The notes beneath the pieces were generated by a model that saw only the letters and a program-made list of their open reading frames with translations, had not been told where the DNA came from and ran no database searches. The position numbers were made by a program, and so were the translations under genes. A stretch of 64,000 bases of DNA from Streptomyces decoyicus (lineage in GTDB: Bacteria > Actinomycetota > Actinomycetes > Streptomycetales > Streptomycetaceae). Position 1 is the first letter of the stretch, and each line of letters begins with the position of its first letter. Where the stretch lies: positions 1,054,001-1,118,000 of the forward strand of contig NZ_CP082301.1 in the NCBI RefSeq assembly GCF_019880305.1, written 5' to 3'. Shown here in pieces: positions 19,315-27,835 of this stretch.

Positions 19315-19342
19315 TTCGCCAGGGTTCGCCAGGGTGCGCCAG
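19315..19342. promoter_or_regulatory. Tandem 10 bp repeats upstream of the NsdA-like gene
   Basis: TTCGCCAGGG occurs twice in direct tandem (19315-19334) and a third variant TGCGCCAGAT follows. A period of about one DNA turn, within the divergent promoter region, fits binding of a regulator to one face of the helix. Confidence 0.45.
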
Positions 19343-19537
19343 ATGGTCTGCCACCCGCAGTCGCGTGTTCTGTAGATATGCCGCCCCCGGCCTGGTGGCG
19401 GGACCGCATTCCCCAGGGTGCGCGCCCTTCACAGGGGCCCTGGATCGGCCTCCTGCACGGGGCCCGTTCACGGGTTCCCATCACCGGGCCGGGGAGCGCA
19501 CGCAACTCGCCGGCGCACGAAGGGATCTGTCTCACCC

Positions 19538-20671
19538 ATGTATGCAGCATCGTCCGCCGTGACCGCCCCCACCCGGCCGTACCGCCCGCACCCCACCGGA
19601 AGCGGGCCGTATCTCGACCCCTCCCCTTCCGCGGGGGCGCTCACCGGTCTCCCCGGCGGCCGTACCCGGCGGACGCAGACGACGGGCGCCCAGCCGCTCA
19701 GCGGGAGACTCGACTTGTCCGGCCCCCAGGGTGCCCAGTTGCGCGCCGCGGTCGCCTCGGTGCACCGCATCTGCCCGGAGTTCAACCCGGTGCAGGTGCT
19801 GCGGCGCAGCGGCAGGTCCGTCCTTCTCGTCGGCACGACGGGCCGAATGACCGCGGTCGCCAAGTGTTTACTGGACCAGTCCCCCGCCTGGGCGGAGAGG
19901 TTCCGGCAGGAAATAAGCGCATACCGCGCATTCGTCCGGCATCGTCCGCCGGTACGGGTGCCGCGTCTGGTGGCGGCCGATCCCGACAACTGCACACTGG
20001 TCATGGAGCGGATGCCCGGCCGGGTCGCGGCGCTGACCCGGCACCCGTCCGAGGCGCCTCCCCGCGCGGACGTACGGGCCGCGCTCAGCGCGATCTGCCG
20101 GATCAACCTCTGGCGTCCGCCGGCCGGGCTGTTCGACGCCCCGCTGGACTATGCGGGCCGGATCGGCCGCTATCACGACCTGGGGCTGCTCACGGACCGG
20201 GACCTGGGCGATCTGCAGAAGCTGCTGCACGGTCTGTCGCACACCCAGGGCCAGTTCTGTCACGGCGATGCGCTGCTGAACAATGTGCTGCTCTCCCCCG
20301 CGGGCCCGGTCCTGCTGGACTGGGACAGCGCGGGCTGGTATCTGCCGGGCTACGACCTGGCGACGCTGTGGTCGGTGCTCGGTGACGCGCCGGTGGCCCG
20401 CCGGCACATCAGCCAGCTCGCCCAGAACGCGGGACCGGCCTCGCGGGACGCCTTCCTGGTGAATCTGATGCTGGTGCTCACCCGCGAGATCCGACGCTAT
20501 GAGACCGCGGTCCAACGGACCATGCGCGAACCCACGCCGACGGGCACACCGGGCCCGGGACTACCCGGCGTACCCGCGGCGGGCGAGGAGCAGCGGCTGC
20601 TCCTGCGCCGGCTGCACGACGACTGCCAGATGGCACGTCGTGCGGTGCGGGCGGCGGTCGGCACCCGCTGA
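19538..20671 (+). CDS. Aminoglycoside phosphotransferase (APH)-fold kinase
   Basis: A 377-residue protein with an APH/choline-kinase fold. A 75-residue Pro/Gly/Thr-rich N-terminus precedes the ATP-binding lobe ([22 protein letters not shown] and [11 protein letters not shown]). The catalytic Brenner motif is [12 protein letters not shown] and the metal motif is LLDWDSAGW. It lacks a signal peptide. Substrate cannot be read: families like this phosphorylate antibiotics, sugars or small amines. ATG 19538 follows GAAGGGA at a slightly long spacing. It is divergent from the NsdA-like gene and followed by two hairpins. Confidence 0.85.
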   Translation: MYAASSAVTAPTRPYRPHPTGSGPYLDPSPSAGALTGLPGGRTRRTQTTGAQPLSGRLDLSGPQGAQLRAAVASVHRICPEFNPVQVLRRSGRSVLLVGTTGRMTAVAKCLLDQSPAWAERFRQEISAYRAFVRHRPPVRVPRLVAADPDNCTLVMERMPGRVAALTRHPSEAPPRADVRAALSAICRINLWRPPAGLFDAPLDYAGRIGRYHDLGLLTDRDLGDLQKLLHGLSHTQGQFCHGDALLNNVLLSPAGPVLLDWDSAGWYLPGYDLATLWSVLGDAPVARRHISQLAQNAGPASRDAFLVNLMLVLTREIRRYETAVQRTMREPTPTGTPGPGLPGVPAAGEEQRLLLRRLHDDCQMARRAVRAAVGTR

Positions 20672-20679
20672 CTGCCGAG

Positions 20680-20703
20680 GGGTGCCGGATGTCGCCGGCA
20701 CCC
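20680..20703 (+). terminator. Hairpin after the APH-fold gene
   Basis: GGGTGCCGG and CCGGCACCC form a perfect 9 bp stem with a six-base loop, nine bases after the stop codon. Confidence 0.65.
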
Positions 20704-20716
20704 GCAAGGGGGGACT

Positions 20717-20753
20717 GTGAGCGGCGCGCCCGGGTACGGGGTGCGCCGCTCAC
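20717..20753. terminator. Second hairpin after the APH-fold gene
   Basis: GTGAGCGGCGC pairs perfectly with GCGCCGCTCAC over a 15-base loop. It probably reinforces the first terminator. Confidence 0.55.
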
Positions 20754-20921
20754 CCATGTGCGGCGCACCGACCTCGCCCTCTCCTTTGGCCGTCCGTCCG
20801 GCGGCCGTCGTCCGAGTCAGGTCATTGGTCCATTCCACTGACGCCCCGCAGGCCGGGCACCGGTCCGGGAAGGCTCCTCTGGAGACGCCCTGACATGCGA
20901 AATCCCGAACCGGCACGGTGA

Positions 20922-20948
20922 TTGACGGACCCTCGGCAAACGTATAGC
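20922..20948 (+). promoter_or_regulatory. Possible HrdB-type promoter of the amidase gene
   Basis: TTGACG at 20922 and TATAGC at 20943 lie 15 bases apart, a little short for a vegetative promoter but both good hexamers. The rest of the gap 20754-21048 shows no gene. Confidence 0.35.
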
Positions 20949-21048
20949 TCTAAGCCGACGGGGGCTCTAGTCTCGGGTCCCGCCCGTGCGGCCGTTTGCG
21001 CACCCGCCGTCACACCGCCCCGGCTCGGGCCGGCTCGAGGAGGTTGCT

Positions 21049-23055
21049 TTGCGAGGATCCGCCCCGGAAGACGAGAAGAGATTCCACCGCCCCGCCCTGC
21101 GCAGATCCGCCACCGCCGTCGCGGCAGCGGTGCTGCTGCTGCCGCTCTCGGGAGCGCCGTCCGCACACGCCGGGCCACCCCGGACGGATGAACTTCAGCG
21201 CGCCTTCACCGACGCCGCCGCCCGCTTCCATGTGCCGCGCAGCGTGCTGCTCGGCGTCGCGTACCTGGAGTCCCGCTGGGACGCCCATGGCGGCGCGCCC
21301 AGCGTCTCCGGCGGCTACGGCCCGATGCATCTGACCGACGCCCGTACGGCCCTGGCGCGGGCCCCGGAGTTCAGCGAGGGCGACGAGGACGCCCGCGGCG
21401 ACGAGGCGCGGCCCCGTCAGAAGGTGTCGGCCGGTGCCGCGAAGCGGGCCGTGGTGCCCGCGGAACTCCCCGCCCGGCTGCGGACCTTGACGACGGCTGC
21501 CACGCTGGCCGGCCTTCCGGCCGAGAGGCTGCGCACCGACCCCGCGGCCAATGTGCTCGGCGGGGCGGCGCTGCTCGCGGCGGAACAGCGCAAGCTGGGG
21601 CAGACCGCCGGCAGCGACCCGGCGCAGTGGTACGCGGCGGTGGCGCGGTACGGCGGCCAGGACGACCTGCGCGGCGGTCAGGCCTTTGCGGACGAGGTCT
21701 ACGAGGTGATGCGCCGGGGCCAGACGCGCACGACCGACGCGGGACAGCGGGTCACGCTGCCCGCCACTCCGGAACTGGCCCCCGACGCCACGCAGAAGAA
21801 ACGTCTCGGCGATTCGCCCGACAGGGCATCGGCACCGCAGTCCGCCCGCACGCCGGAGTGCCCGCGGAAGGTCGCCTGCGAGTCGGTCCCGGCACCGTAC
21901 GAGGAGTTCGGCGACGGTGACTACGGCAACCACGACAAGGCGGGCCGGCCCGACGACCAGCGGGTCAGCACCATCGTCATCCATGACACCGAGGGGTCCT
22001 GGGAGACGACGCTGAAGCTGATCAAGGACCCGACCTATGTGTCCTGGCATTACACGATCCGCTCCGCGGACGGTCTGATCGCCCAGCATGTGCCGACCAA
22101 GGACGTCGCCTGGCATGCGGGCAACTGGTACATCAACTCGCACTCCGTCGGCATCGAGCACGAGGGCTTCCTCGCCGCGCCGGACGCCTGGTACACGGAG
22201 GCGATGTACCGCGCCTCGGCCCGGCTGGTGAAGTACCTGAGCCGCAAGTACGACGTGCCGCTCGACCGGCAGCACATCCTGGGCCACGACAATGTGCCCG
22301 GCACGACCACGGCCACGATCCCCGGTATGCACACCGACCCCGGTCCGTACTGGGACTGGTCGCACTACTTCACTCTGCTGGGCAAGCCGTTCAAGGCCGC
22401 CTCGGGCTCGCACGGCGGGCTGGTCACCATCCGCCCCCACTACGAGCGGAACAAGCCGGTCTACACCGGCTGCGAGAAGCCCGGTGACACCTGCGCACCG
22501 CACGGCTCCACGGCGGTCCGGCTGTACACCGCGCCGAGCGAGAGCGCACCGCTGGTCAAGGACATCGGCCTGCACCCGGACGGCAGTGACTCGACGAACG
22601 GCGTGAACGACATCGGTGCCCGCGCCTCGACGGGCCAGCGGTTCGCCGTGGCGGGCCGGTCCGGCGACTGGACGGCGGTCTGGTACCTCGGGCAGAAGGC
22701 GTGGTTCCACAATCCGCACCGCGCGCCGACGGCGGTGAACGCCAAGGGGCTGATCGCCACGCCGAAGGACGGCCGGCAGGAGATCCCGGTCTACGGCCGC
22801 GCCTACCCGGAGAAGGGGGCCTACCCGGCCGGGGTGCCCTACCAGGCGGTCTCGCCGCTGCCGTACAAACTCGCCGCCGGCCAGAAGTACGCCGTCGGGG
22901 ACCGGATGGCGGGCGACTACTTCTACGCCCCGACCTTCGATGTCTCCCAACACGCGATCGTGCGCGGCGAGGACGTCTACTACGAGATCCAGCTCGGGCA
23001 CCGGGTCGGGTATGTGCGGGCGGCCGATGTCGAGGTGCGGCGCTCGGATTCCTGA
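21049..23055 (+). CDS. Secreted peptidoglycan hydrolase: lysozyme-like plus N-acetylmuramoyl-L-alanine amidase
   Basis: A 668-residue exported cell-wall enzyme. An arginine-rich start and a hydrophobic core ending in SAHA form the signal peptide (cleavage near residue 43). An SLT-like domain follows (SVLLGVAYLESRWD and GYGPMHLTD), then a zinc amidase_2 domain (about 305-450) with TIVIHDTEGSWE, SWHYTIRS, VGIEHEG and HILGHDNVPG carrying the zinc-ligand and catalytic residues. The last 200 residues look like SH3-type wall-binding repeats (VRLYTAPSES and related). The start is TTG 21049, chosen because GAGGAGG lies five bases upstream; upstream ATG has none. Role is peptidoglycan turnover, probably in growth or sporulation. 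Confidence 0.9.
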   Translation: MRGSAPEDEKRFHRPALRRSATAVAAAVLLLPLSGAPSAHAGPPRTDELQRAFTDAAARFHVPRSVLLGVAYLESRWDAHGGAPSVSGGYGPMHLTDARTALARAPEFSEGDEDARGDEARPRQKVSAGAAKRAVVPAELPARLRTLTTAATLAGLPAERLRTDPAANVLGGAALLAAEQRKLGQTAGSDPAQWYAAVARYGGQDDLRGGQAFADEVYEVMRRGQTRTTDAGQRVTLPATPELAPDATQKKRLGDSPDRASAPQSARTPECPRKVACESVPAPYEEFGDGDYGNHDKAGRPDDQRVSTIVIHDTEGSWETTLKLIKDPTYVSWHYTIRSADGLIAQHVPTKDVAWHAGNWYINSHSVGIEHEGFLAAPDAWYTEAMYRASARLVKYLSRKYDVPLDRQHILGHDNVPGTTTATIPGMHTDPGPYWDWSHYFTLLGKPFKAASGSHGGLVTIRPHYERNKPVYTGCEKPGDTCAPHGSTAVRLYTAPSESAPLVKDIGLHPDGSDSTNGVNDIGARASTGQRFAVAGRSGDWTAVWYLGQKAWFHNPHRAPTAVNAKGLIATPKDGRQEIPVYGRAYPEKGAYPAGVPYQAVSPLPYKLAAGQKYAVGDRMAGDYFYAPTFDVSQHAIVRGEDVYYEIQLGHRVGYVRAADVEVRRSDS

Positions 23056-23083
23056 GTCCGCTCGCGCACCGTTCGGGTGAGCG

Positions 23084-23126
23084 CGTCGCGCCCGGTGGAC
23101 GGCAGTGCCGTCCACCGGGCGCGACG
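23084..23126. terminator. Very strong bidirectional terminator
   Basis: Bases 23084-23104 (CGTCGCGCCCGGTGGACGGC plus A) are the exact inverse of 23106-23126, giving a 21 bp perfect stem. It lies between two convergent genes (amidase and the 166-residue protein). Confidence 0.9.
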
Positions 23127-23153
23127 GTGTCCGCTCCGGAGCTGTGCCGGGAC

Positions 23154-23654
23154 TCAGCCCTGCTGGAAGAGCTCCGCCGGCAGCGGCTTGAGCAGCGCGT
23201 AGAGGTCGTCCGTGATCGGCCGGTCCCAGCTGGCGATGGTGACCAGTACCCCGTCGCTGCGGTCGAACTGGGCGCAGGAGATCCGGCTCTCGGAGCACTT
23301 GATGCGCTTGACGATCAGCAGGTTGTCCTCGTGCATCACGGGGGTGTCCTCGCTCTCGACGACCGTCACCGGCTCGTCGTTGCCGAGCGCCGCGAGCAGC
23401 TGTGCCACCTCGAAGGGCACCTGGTCGTCCTCCAGCTCGCGGGCCGGGGAGCCTTCGGGCAGGTTGCCGATGACCATCGCGGGGCCGCGGCCGCCGAACA
23501 GGTCGTAGCGGAGGAAGACGCCCTGGCAGCTCCCGTCGGGCGCGGGCAGCAGCCCGGCCCCGAGATTGCCCGGCCAGTCCCCGGGGTCCATGGCGAGGAC
23601 GTCGAAGTCAGGCCCGGCGGGCGTGGCTGCGCTGCGGCGGCGGAGGAAGGACAT
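23154..23654 (-). CDS. Conserved hypothetical protein, 166 residues
   Basis: Not recognised as a named family. The protein is acidic and soluble and starts SFLRRRSAA, followed by regular alternation of strands and helices (FDVLAMDPGDWPGNLGAGLL, EPVTVVESEDTPVMHEDNLL). It has two cysteines about eight residues apart in RIKCSESRISCAQFD. There is no signal peptide or membrane segment. ATG 23654 is the first start inside protein-like sequence; the frame further upstream to 23861 belongs to the ACT gene region. It faces the amidase gene across a strong terminator and follows the ACT-domain gene on the same strand after 109 bp. Confidence 0.7.
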   Translation of the reverse strand: MSFLRRRSAATPAGPDFDVLAMDPGDWPGNLGAGLLPAPDGSCQGVFLRYDLFGGRGPAMVIGNLPEGSPARELEDDQVPFEVAQLLAALGNDEPVTVVESEDTPVMHEDNLLIVKRIKCSESRISCAQFDRSDGVLVTIASWDRPITDDLYALLKPLPAELFQQG

Positions 23655-23763
23655 GCCGCCATCGTACGTGGCCCGGCCGGGCACGCGGCGCGGACGTCGG
23701 GCGGAACGGCGCCCGGTGGGCGGAGCCGCCGCGTCCTCTTGCCGCTGGTCGCTGTACCGGCCG

Positions 23764-24159
23764 TTATGCCTGGTCGGCCAGCGCGCGCAGCCGGCGCAGC
23801 GCCTCGTCGGTGGCGGCATACGGCACGAAGAGGTGATCGTGGTGGAAACCGGCGACGACATTGCAGCTGAGGCCCGCCTGGGCGAGTGCGGTGGCCACGG
23901 CGGCGGTCAGTCCGACAGCGTCCAGCGCGGAGTGCACCCGCAGGGTGATCCAGCCGGCGACATAGTCGTACGCCAGGCCCGCGCGGTCGGCCTCGTCCTG
24001 GTGGACGACGAGGGTGCGGCCTTCGGGCTCGGTGACGGTGACCACCGGTGTCAGGCCACCGGGGATCGCGCCGGGCACGCTCGCAAAGACAAAGCGGCCC
24101 TCGTTCCGCTCGGGACGCATCCCGCTGAGCAGGGCCCGGAGATCACGTTCGCCCGTCAT
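23764..24159 (-). CDS. ACT domain protein (DUF2241-like)
   Basis: A 131-residue protein matching the small ACT-domain proteins with an N-terminal DUF2241 half: RDLRALLSGMRPERNEGRFVF, then the ACT half WITLRVHSALDAVGLTAAVA and CNVVAGFHHDHLFVPY. ACT domains bind amino acids and regulate enzymes or act as sensors; the ligand is not evident. GGGTGGG stands upstream of the ATG. It begins ten bases after the stop of the CGNR gene on the same strand, so the two likely form an operon. Confidence 0.85.
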   Translation of the reverse strand: MTGERDLRALLSGMRPERNEGRFVFASVPGAIPGGLTPVVTVTEPEGRTLVVHQDEADRAGLAYDYVAGWITLRVHSALDAVGLTAAVATALAQAGLSCNVVAGFHHDHLFVPYAATDEALRRLRALADQA

Positions 24160-24169
24160 GCGACCCACC

Positions 24170-24778
24170 CTACGGGGCGCCGCCCTGTCCTTCCCGGCGC
24201 CGCTCGTGGTGGCGTGCGACCCGGGCGCGGTTGCCGCAGGAAGGGGCGCACCACTCCTGGCGGGCATGGTCCTTGACGAAGTAGCGCACACAGCGCGGGG
24301 CGGGGCAGGCCCGCAGCAGCTCCCGGTCGGGGCCGGCGAGGAAGGCGAGGGCGGCGCGGGCCAGCGCGGCGACGATCCGGTCGGCGGGTGGCGCGGAGCC
24401 GGCCGGGTGGTGCCGCACGGCGGGCGGCGCGCCCGGCTCCCAGCTGAGCCGGGGTGTCATGGCGACCAGGGCCGCGGCGGCATTCAGCCGACGAAGCGCC
24501 TCCTCCTCCGGGAGCAGCCGGTGCGCATCGGCGGAACTGGGCGGCCCCGGCCGGACGGCGCGGGCGAACAGCGACCGGACCGCGGCCCGCAGCTCGCGCA
24601 CGGCGGTGTGCAGCGCCTCGTCCGGGACGGCCGGGTCCTCCGCGCAGTCCAGCAGCGCGGCCCGCTCACGCACCCAGACCGCGAGCCCCTCCGGACCGGC
24701 CAGGTCATCGGCGACGCCGCCGTGCCCGTCGTGGCGCAGGGTGACGGCGAGTTCGAGTGCGAGCCGTGTTGCGGTCAT
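24170..24778 (-). CDS. CGNR zinc-finger (ABATE domain) protein
   Basis: A 202-residue putative DNA-binding regulator. The C-terminal CGNR zinc finger is complete: CPAPRCVRYFVKDH, then QEWCAPSCGNRARVARHHER. The N-terminal ABATE-type helical domain includes LALELAVTLRHDG, GLAVWVRERAAL and RLNAAAALVAM. Proteins of this kind often regulate stress or transport genes, usually autogenously. ATG 24778 is preferred over an upstream in-frame start at 24808, which falls inside a palindrome. Probably co-transcribed with the ACT gene. Confidence 0.88.
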   Translation of the reverse strand: MTATRLALELAVTLRHDGHGGVADDLAGPEGLAVWVRERAALLDCAEDPAVPDEALHTAVRELRAAVRSLFARAVRPGPPSSADAHRLLPEEEALRRLNAAAALVAMTPRLSWEPGAPPAVRHHPAGSAPPADRIVAALARAALAFLAGPDRELLRACPAPRCVRYFVKDHARQEWCAPSCGNRARVARHHERRREGQGGAP

Positions 24779-24783
24779 GAGGC

Positions 24784-24810
24784 TAATGGTAACGTCACCG
24801 CCAACCATTA
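24784..24810. promoter_or_regulatory. Inverted repeat at the CGNR promoter
   Basis: TAATGGT and ACCATTA form exact 7 bp arms separated by 13 bases, directly upstream of the CGNR-protein start. A possible autoregulatory operator. Confidence 0.5.
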
Positions 24811-24917
24811 ACTAGCTGGGGGGGAAGTATGGCCGGCGTACGTCAACTGCTCTGCGGTCCCCCGGTGTTCGCGGGCGCTCTGCCGGCGTGCCGCAACGCA
24901 TGGACGAAGGGACCTCC

Positions 24918-25490
24918 GTGTCCGTGACGCATGAGCATGCGCTGCCGGCCGAGGCGGTACGGGCTGCGGTCGAGACGGGCCAGGAGCGGCTGCGGGCCCT
25001 GCTGCCCGGTCTGGGCGACGACGGGGTGCGGGAGCCGAGCGAGCTGCCCGGCTGGTCCCGTGCACATGTTCTCTCGCACCTCGAGGGCGTCGCGCTCGCC
25101 CTGGCCCGGCAGGCCCGCTACGCGCTGCGCGGTGAGCCGGTCGAGCCGTACGACGGCGGGCGCCCGGCGCGTGCGGCCGCGATCGAGGCCGGAGCGGTGC
25201 GTGATGCGGCGGCGCTCGGGCACGCCGTACGGGCCGCGCTGGCCGAGGCGTCCGCGGCCTGGGCGGCGGTCGGCCCGGCCGACTGGTCGCGGCCGGTGAA
25301 GGGCCGTCCCGTAACCCCTGGCGGGCGCACGGCGACAGCCCTCAGGCGGCGCGCCCGGCACTTCCGGAAAGGACTGCGCACCCCATGCCCTGTCCCGGGT
25401 CCAGCACCCCTCCCACGCTCGACCTCTGGAAAGCGGGCCTGCGTTCGGTTCCTTCCGAGGTCTGGCGGCGTGACGACTGGGAGGTGCTGA
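24918..25490 (+). pseudogene. 3'-truncated MDMPI/DinB-like maleylpyruvate isomerase family gene
   Basis: The first 125 or so residues match the N-terminal domain of mycothiol-dependent maleylpyruvate isomerase family proteins: RLRALLPGLGDDGVREPSELPGWSRAHVLSHL, split here only by reading, and the DWSRPV motif. After DWSRPVKGRPV the expected C-terminal half, with the metal-ligand helix, is absent; the frame continues as Arg/Pro-rich sequence and overlaps the LRR gene by 106 bp. GTG 24918 has GAAGGGA five bases upstream. I infer a deletion joined this gene to the start of the LRR gene. A functional short protein cannot be excluded. Confidence 0.6.
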
Positions 25491-26128
25491 TCCTTGCCGA
25501 CAACGCTCTGACCGAGATCCCGGCGGCACTCCTCGGCCGGCTGCGCGCGCTGCACACCCTCGACCTCGGCCACAACGCGCTGACGGCCCTCCCGGACGAG
25601 ATCGGCCGGCTCACCGGGCTGACCCGCTTCCTCTATCTGCACGACAACCGGCTCACCGCACTGCCGGACTCGCTCGGCAGGCTGGACCGGCTCGGCTATC
25701 TCAACGTCGGCGAGAATCCGCTCGGCCGGCTGCCGGCCGCGCTCGGCGAGATGGCCGCGCTGGTCGAACTACGTTGCCAGAACGCCGAGTTGACCACTCT
25801 GCCCGAGTCATTGGGGCGGCTGGGCCGCCTCCGTGAGCTGTGGCTGGGCGGCAATGCGCTGACGGCGCTGCCCGAGAGCACGGCGGCGCTGCGCGAGCTG
25901 AGGGTGCTCGAACTCCGGGACAACGCTCTCCCCGGCGTCCCCGAGGCGCTGCGCGTGCTGCCGCTGCTGCGCCGGATCGACCTGCGCGGCAACCGGATCG
26001 AGGCGCTGCCGCCGTGGATCGCCCGGCTGCCGTCGCTGGAGAAGCTGGATCTGCGCTGGAACACCGTGGACGACGGCGCGAGCCCGGTGCCGGCGCTACG
26101 GGAGAGAGGGTGCGTGGTGCTCACCTGA
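25385..26128 (+). CDS. Leucine-rich repeat protein
   Basis: A 247-residue protein made almost wholly of about nine LRRs of 22-24 residues with the consensus LxxLxxLxLxxNxLxxLP, for example LHTLDLGHNALTALPDEIG, LGYLNVGENPLGRLPAALG and LRRIDLRGNRIEALPPWIA. No signal peptide, cap cysteines or enzyme domain, so it acts in the cytoplasm as a binding scaffold; partner unknown. GGAAAGGA lies ten bases before the ATG. The upstream truncated MDMPI frame overlaps its start. Confidence 0.9.
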   Translation: MPCPGSSTPPTLDLWKAGLRSVPSEVWRRDDWEVLILADNALTEIPAALLGRLRALHTLDLGHNALTALPDEIGRLTGLTRFLYLHDNRLTALPDSLGRLDRLGYLNVGENPLGRLPAALGEMAALVELRCQNAELTTLPESLGRLGRLRELWLGGNALTALPESTAALRELRVLELRDNALPGVPEALRVLPLLRRIDLRGNRIEALPPWIARLPSLEKLDLRWNTVDDGASPVPALRERGCVVLT

Positions 26129-26292
26129 CGCCGGCTCGCGAGTGGGGCCGGGGCGGCGGGGGCGGGCATCGGGCGCCGCGGGCGGGCGCGGGGCACCGCG
26201 GGGCGGGCGTCTGACACCGTGGGCCGATGGCATGACGGTCGCGGTCGCCGGTCCCCGGCTCGGGCCGCTCTCCCCGATCCGTGCGTCAAGAC
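26129..26292. other. GC-rich low-complexity gap between convergent genes
   Basis: This gap between the LRR and DUF397 genes consists largely of runs of GGGCGGG and GCGGGG (26140-26215). I see no clean hairpin or gene in it. Confidence 0.5.
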
Positions 26293-26532
26293 CTAGGTGA
26301 GATCGAATTCGCCGTCGCGGGCGTCGAGGACGAAGGCCCGCCACTCGGCGGGGGTGAAGATCAGCGCGGGGACGTCCGGGCTGTGGCGGTTGCGCATCGC
26401 GATATAGCCCTCGACGAAGGCGATCTGGACGCCGCCCACGCCCTGGGTGCTCGACTGCCACTCGGCCTGCGTCAGGTCGACATCAGGCTTGGGTCCGCCC
26501 GCGAGCCGCTGCTCGGTGATGCTGTCGGTCAC
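26293..26532 (-). CDS. DUF397 domain protein
   Basis: A 79-residue protein with the DUF397 pattern: AEWQSSTQGVGGVQIAFVEG, MRNRHSPDVPALIFTPAEWRAFV, ending DGEFDLT. These small Streptomyces proteins are normally encoded beside an XRE-type HTH partner and modulate it in development or antibiotic control. Here no such partner is adjacent. GTG 26532 has GGGAGGAG about ten bases upstream. Confidence 0.88.
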   Translation of the reverse strand: MTDSITEQRLAGGPKPDVDLTQAEWQSSTQGVGGVQIAFVEGYIAMRNRHSPDVPALIFTPAEWRAFVLDARDGEFDLT

Positions 26533-26668
26533 GTGTCCCGCTCCTCCCGGTACGTCGTCCGCGTCAGCCTAACCACTGTGTCCGGGGACGGACAGGGGAC
26601 GTGGCGGGCCGGTGGAGTGGTGGTCCGGGAGGGGCGCGCCAGGTCGGCGCGCCCGCCCCCGAGGGGTG

Positions 26669-27835
26669 TCAGGTGGTCGGCCGGCCGGCCCCGACCAGCC
26701 ACATCGAGAAGAACTGGGAGCCGCCGCCGTAGGCGTGTCCCAACGCCGTGCGGGCGCCGTCGACTTGATGGCCGCCGGCCTGCCCGCGCACCTGGAGGGC
26801 GGCCTCCGCGAAGCGGATCATGCCCGAGGCGCCGATGGGGTTGGTGGACAGCACCCCGCCGGAGGGGTTGACCGGGAGGTCGCCGTCGAGTGCGGTGACG
26901 CCCGATTCGGTGAGCTTCCAGCCCTCGCCCTCCTCGGCGAAGCCGAGGTTCTCCAGCCACATCGGCTCGTACCAGCTGAAGGGGACGTACATCTCGACCG
27001 CGTCGATCTGCCGGCGCGGGTCGGTGATGCCGGCCTGCCGGTAGACGTCGGCGGCGCAGTCCTTGCCGGCCTGCGGGGAGACGAAGTCCTTGCCGGCGAA
27101 GAGGGTGGGTTCGCTGCGCATCGCACCGCCGTGCACCCAGGCCGCCGGGTGCGGTGCGCGGGCGGCCCCGGTGCGGTCGGTGAGGACCATCGCGCACGCG
27201 CCGTCGGAGGACGGGCAGGTCTCGGAGTAGCGGATCGGGTCCCAGAGCATCGGCGAGGCCTGGACCTTTTCGAGGGTGATGTCGTTTTCGTGGAGGTGGG
27301 CGTAGGGATTCTTGAGGGCGTTGCGGCGGTCCTTGTAGGCGACGAGGGAGCCGACGGTGTCCGGGGCCCCGGTGCGCCTCATGTACGCGCGGACGTGTGG
27401 GGCGAAGAAGCCGCCGGCGCCGGCCAGCAGGGGCTGCTGGAAGGGGACCGGCAGGGACAGGCCCCACATGGCATTGGACTCGGACTGCTTTTCGAAGGCG
27501 AGGGTGAGGACGGTGCGGTGGACCCGGGCGGCGACCAGGTTGGCGGCGACCAGGGCGGTGGAGCCGCCGACCGATCCGGCGGTGTGCACCCGCAGCATCG
27601 GTTTGCCGACGGCGCCCAGCGCGTCGGCGAGATACAGCTCGGGCATCATCAGGCCCTCGAAGAAGTCGGGGGCCTTGCCGATCACCACGGCGTCGATGTC
27701 GGCCCAGGTCAACTGGGCGTCGTCCAGGGCGCGTCGGGCCGCCTCGCGGACGAGTCCGGCGAGGGAGACGTCGTGGCGGGCGGCGACGTGTTTGGTCTGG
27801 CCGATGCCGACGACGGCCACGGGCTCCTTGCTCAT
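26669..27835 (-). CDS. Thiolase-fold lipid-transfer protein, Ltp3-like (steroid side-chain aldolase candidate)
   Basis: A 388-residue thiolase-superfamily protein. Where thiolases carry the nucleophilic Cys this one reads VHTAGSVGGSTALVAA, with Ser and Gly. The NPSGGVLSTNPIG and GHAYGGGSQFF motifs are present. The loss of Cys is typical of Ltp-type aldolases that cleave C-C bonds in steroid side chains together with a DUF35 partner, encoded two genes upstream. In mycobacteria and rhodococci, Ltp3 and Ltp4 act on C24-branched sterol side chains. The ATG overlaps the stop of the Ltp4-like gene. Last gene of the echA-DUF35-ltp4-ltp3 string; substrate inferred from context. Confidence 0.85.
   Translation of the reverse strand: MSKEPVAVVGIGQTKHVAARHDVSLAGLVREAARRALDDAQLTWADIDAVVIGKAPDFFEGLMMPELYLADALGAVGKPMLRVHTAGSVGGSTALVAANLVAARVHRTVLTLAFEKQSESNAMWGLSLPVPFQQPLLAGAGGFFAPHVRAYMRRTGAPDTVGSLVAYKDRRNALKNPYAHLHENDITLEKVQASPMLWDPIRYSETCPSSDGACAMVLTDRTGAARAPHPAAWVHGGAMRSEPTLFAGKDFVSPQAGKDCAADVYRQAGITDPRRQIDAVEMYVPFSWYEPMWLENLGFAEEGEGWKLTESGVTALDGDLPVNPSGGVLSTNPIGASGMIRFAEAALQVRGQAGGHQVDGARTALGHAYGGGSQFFSMWLVGAGRPTT

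Noticed and set aside
20822..20916. Possible small zinc-ribbon protein on the minus strand (DRCPACGASVEW)
   Set aside because: Only one CxxC pair is present, the first pair is broken (ACQGV), and the frame runs into the APH-gene hairpins.
20754..21048. c-di-AMP (ydaO) riboswitch before the amidase gene
   Set aside because: Such switches precede some Streptomyces wall hydrolases, but I could not find the conserved blocks in this leader.
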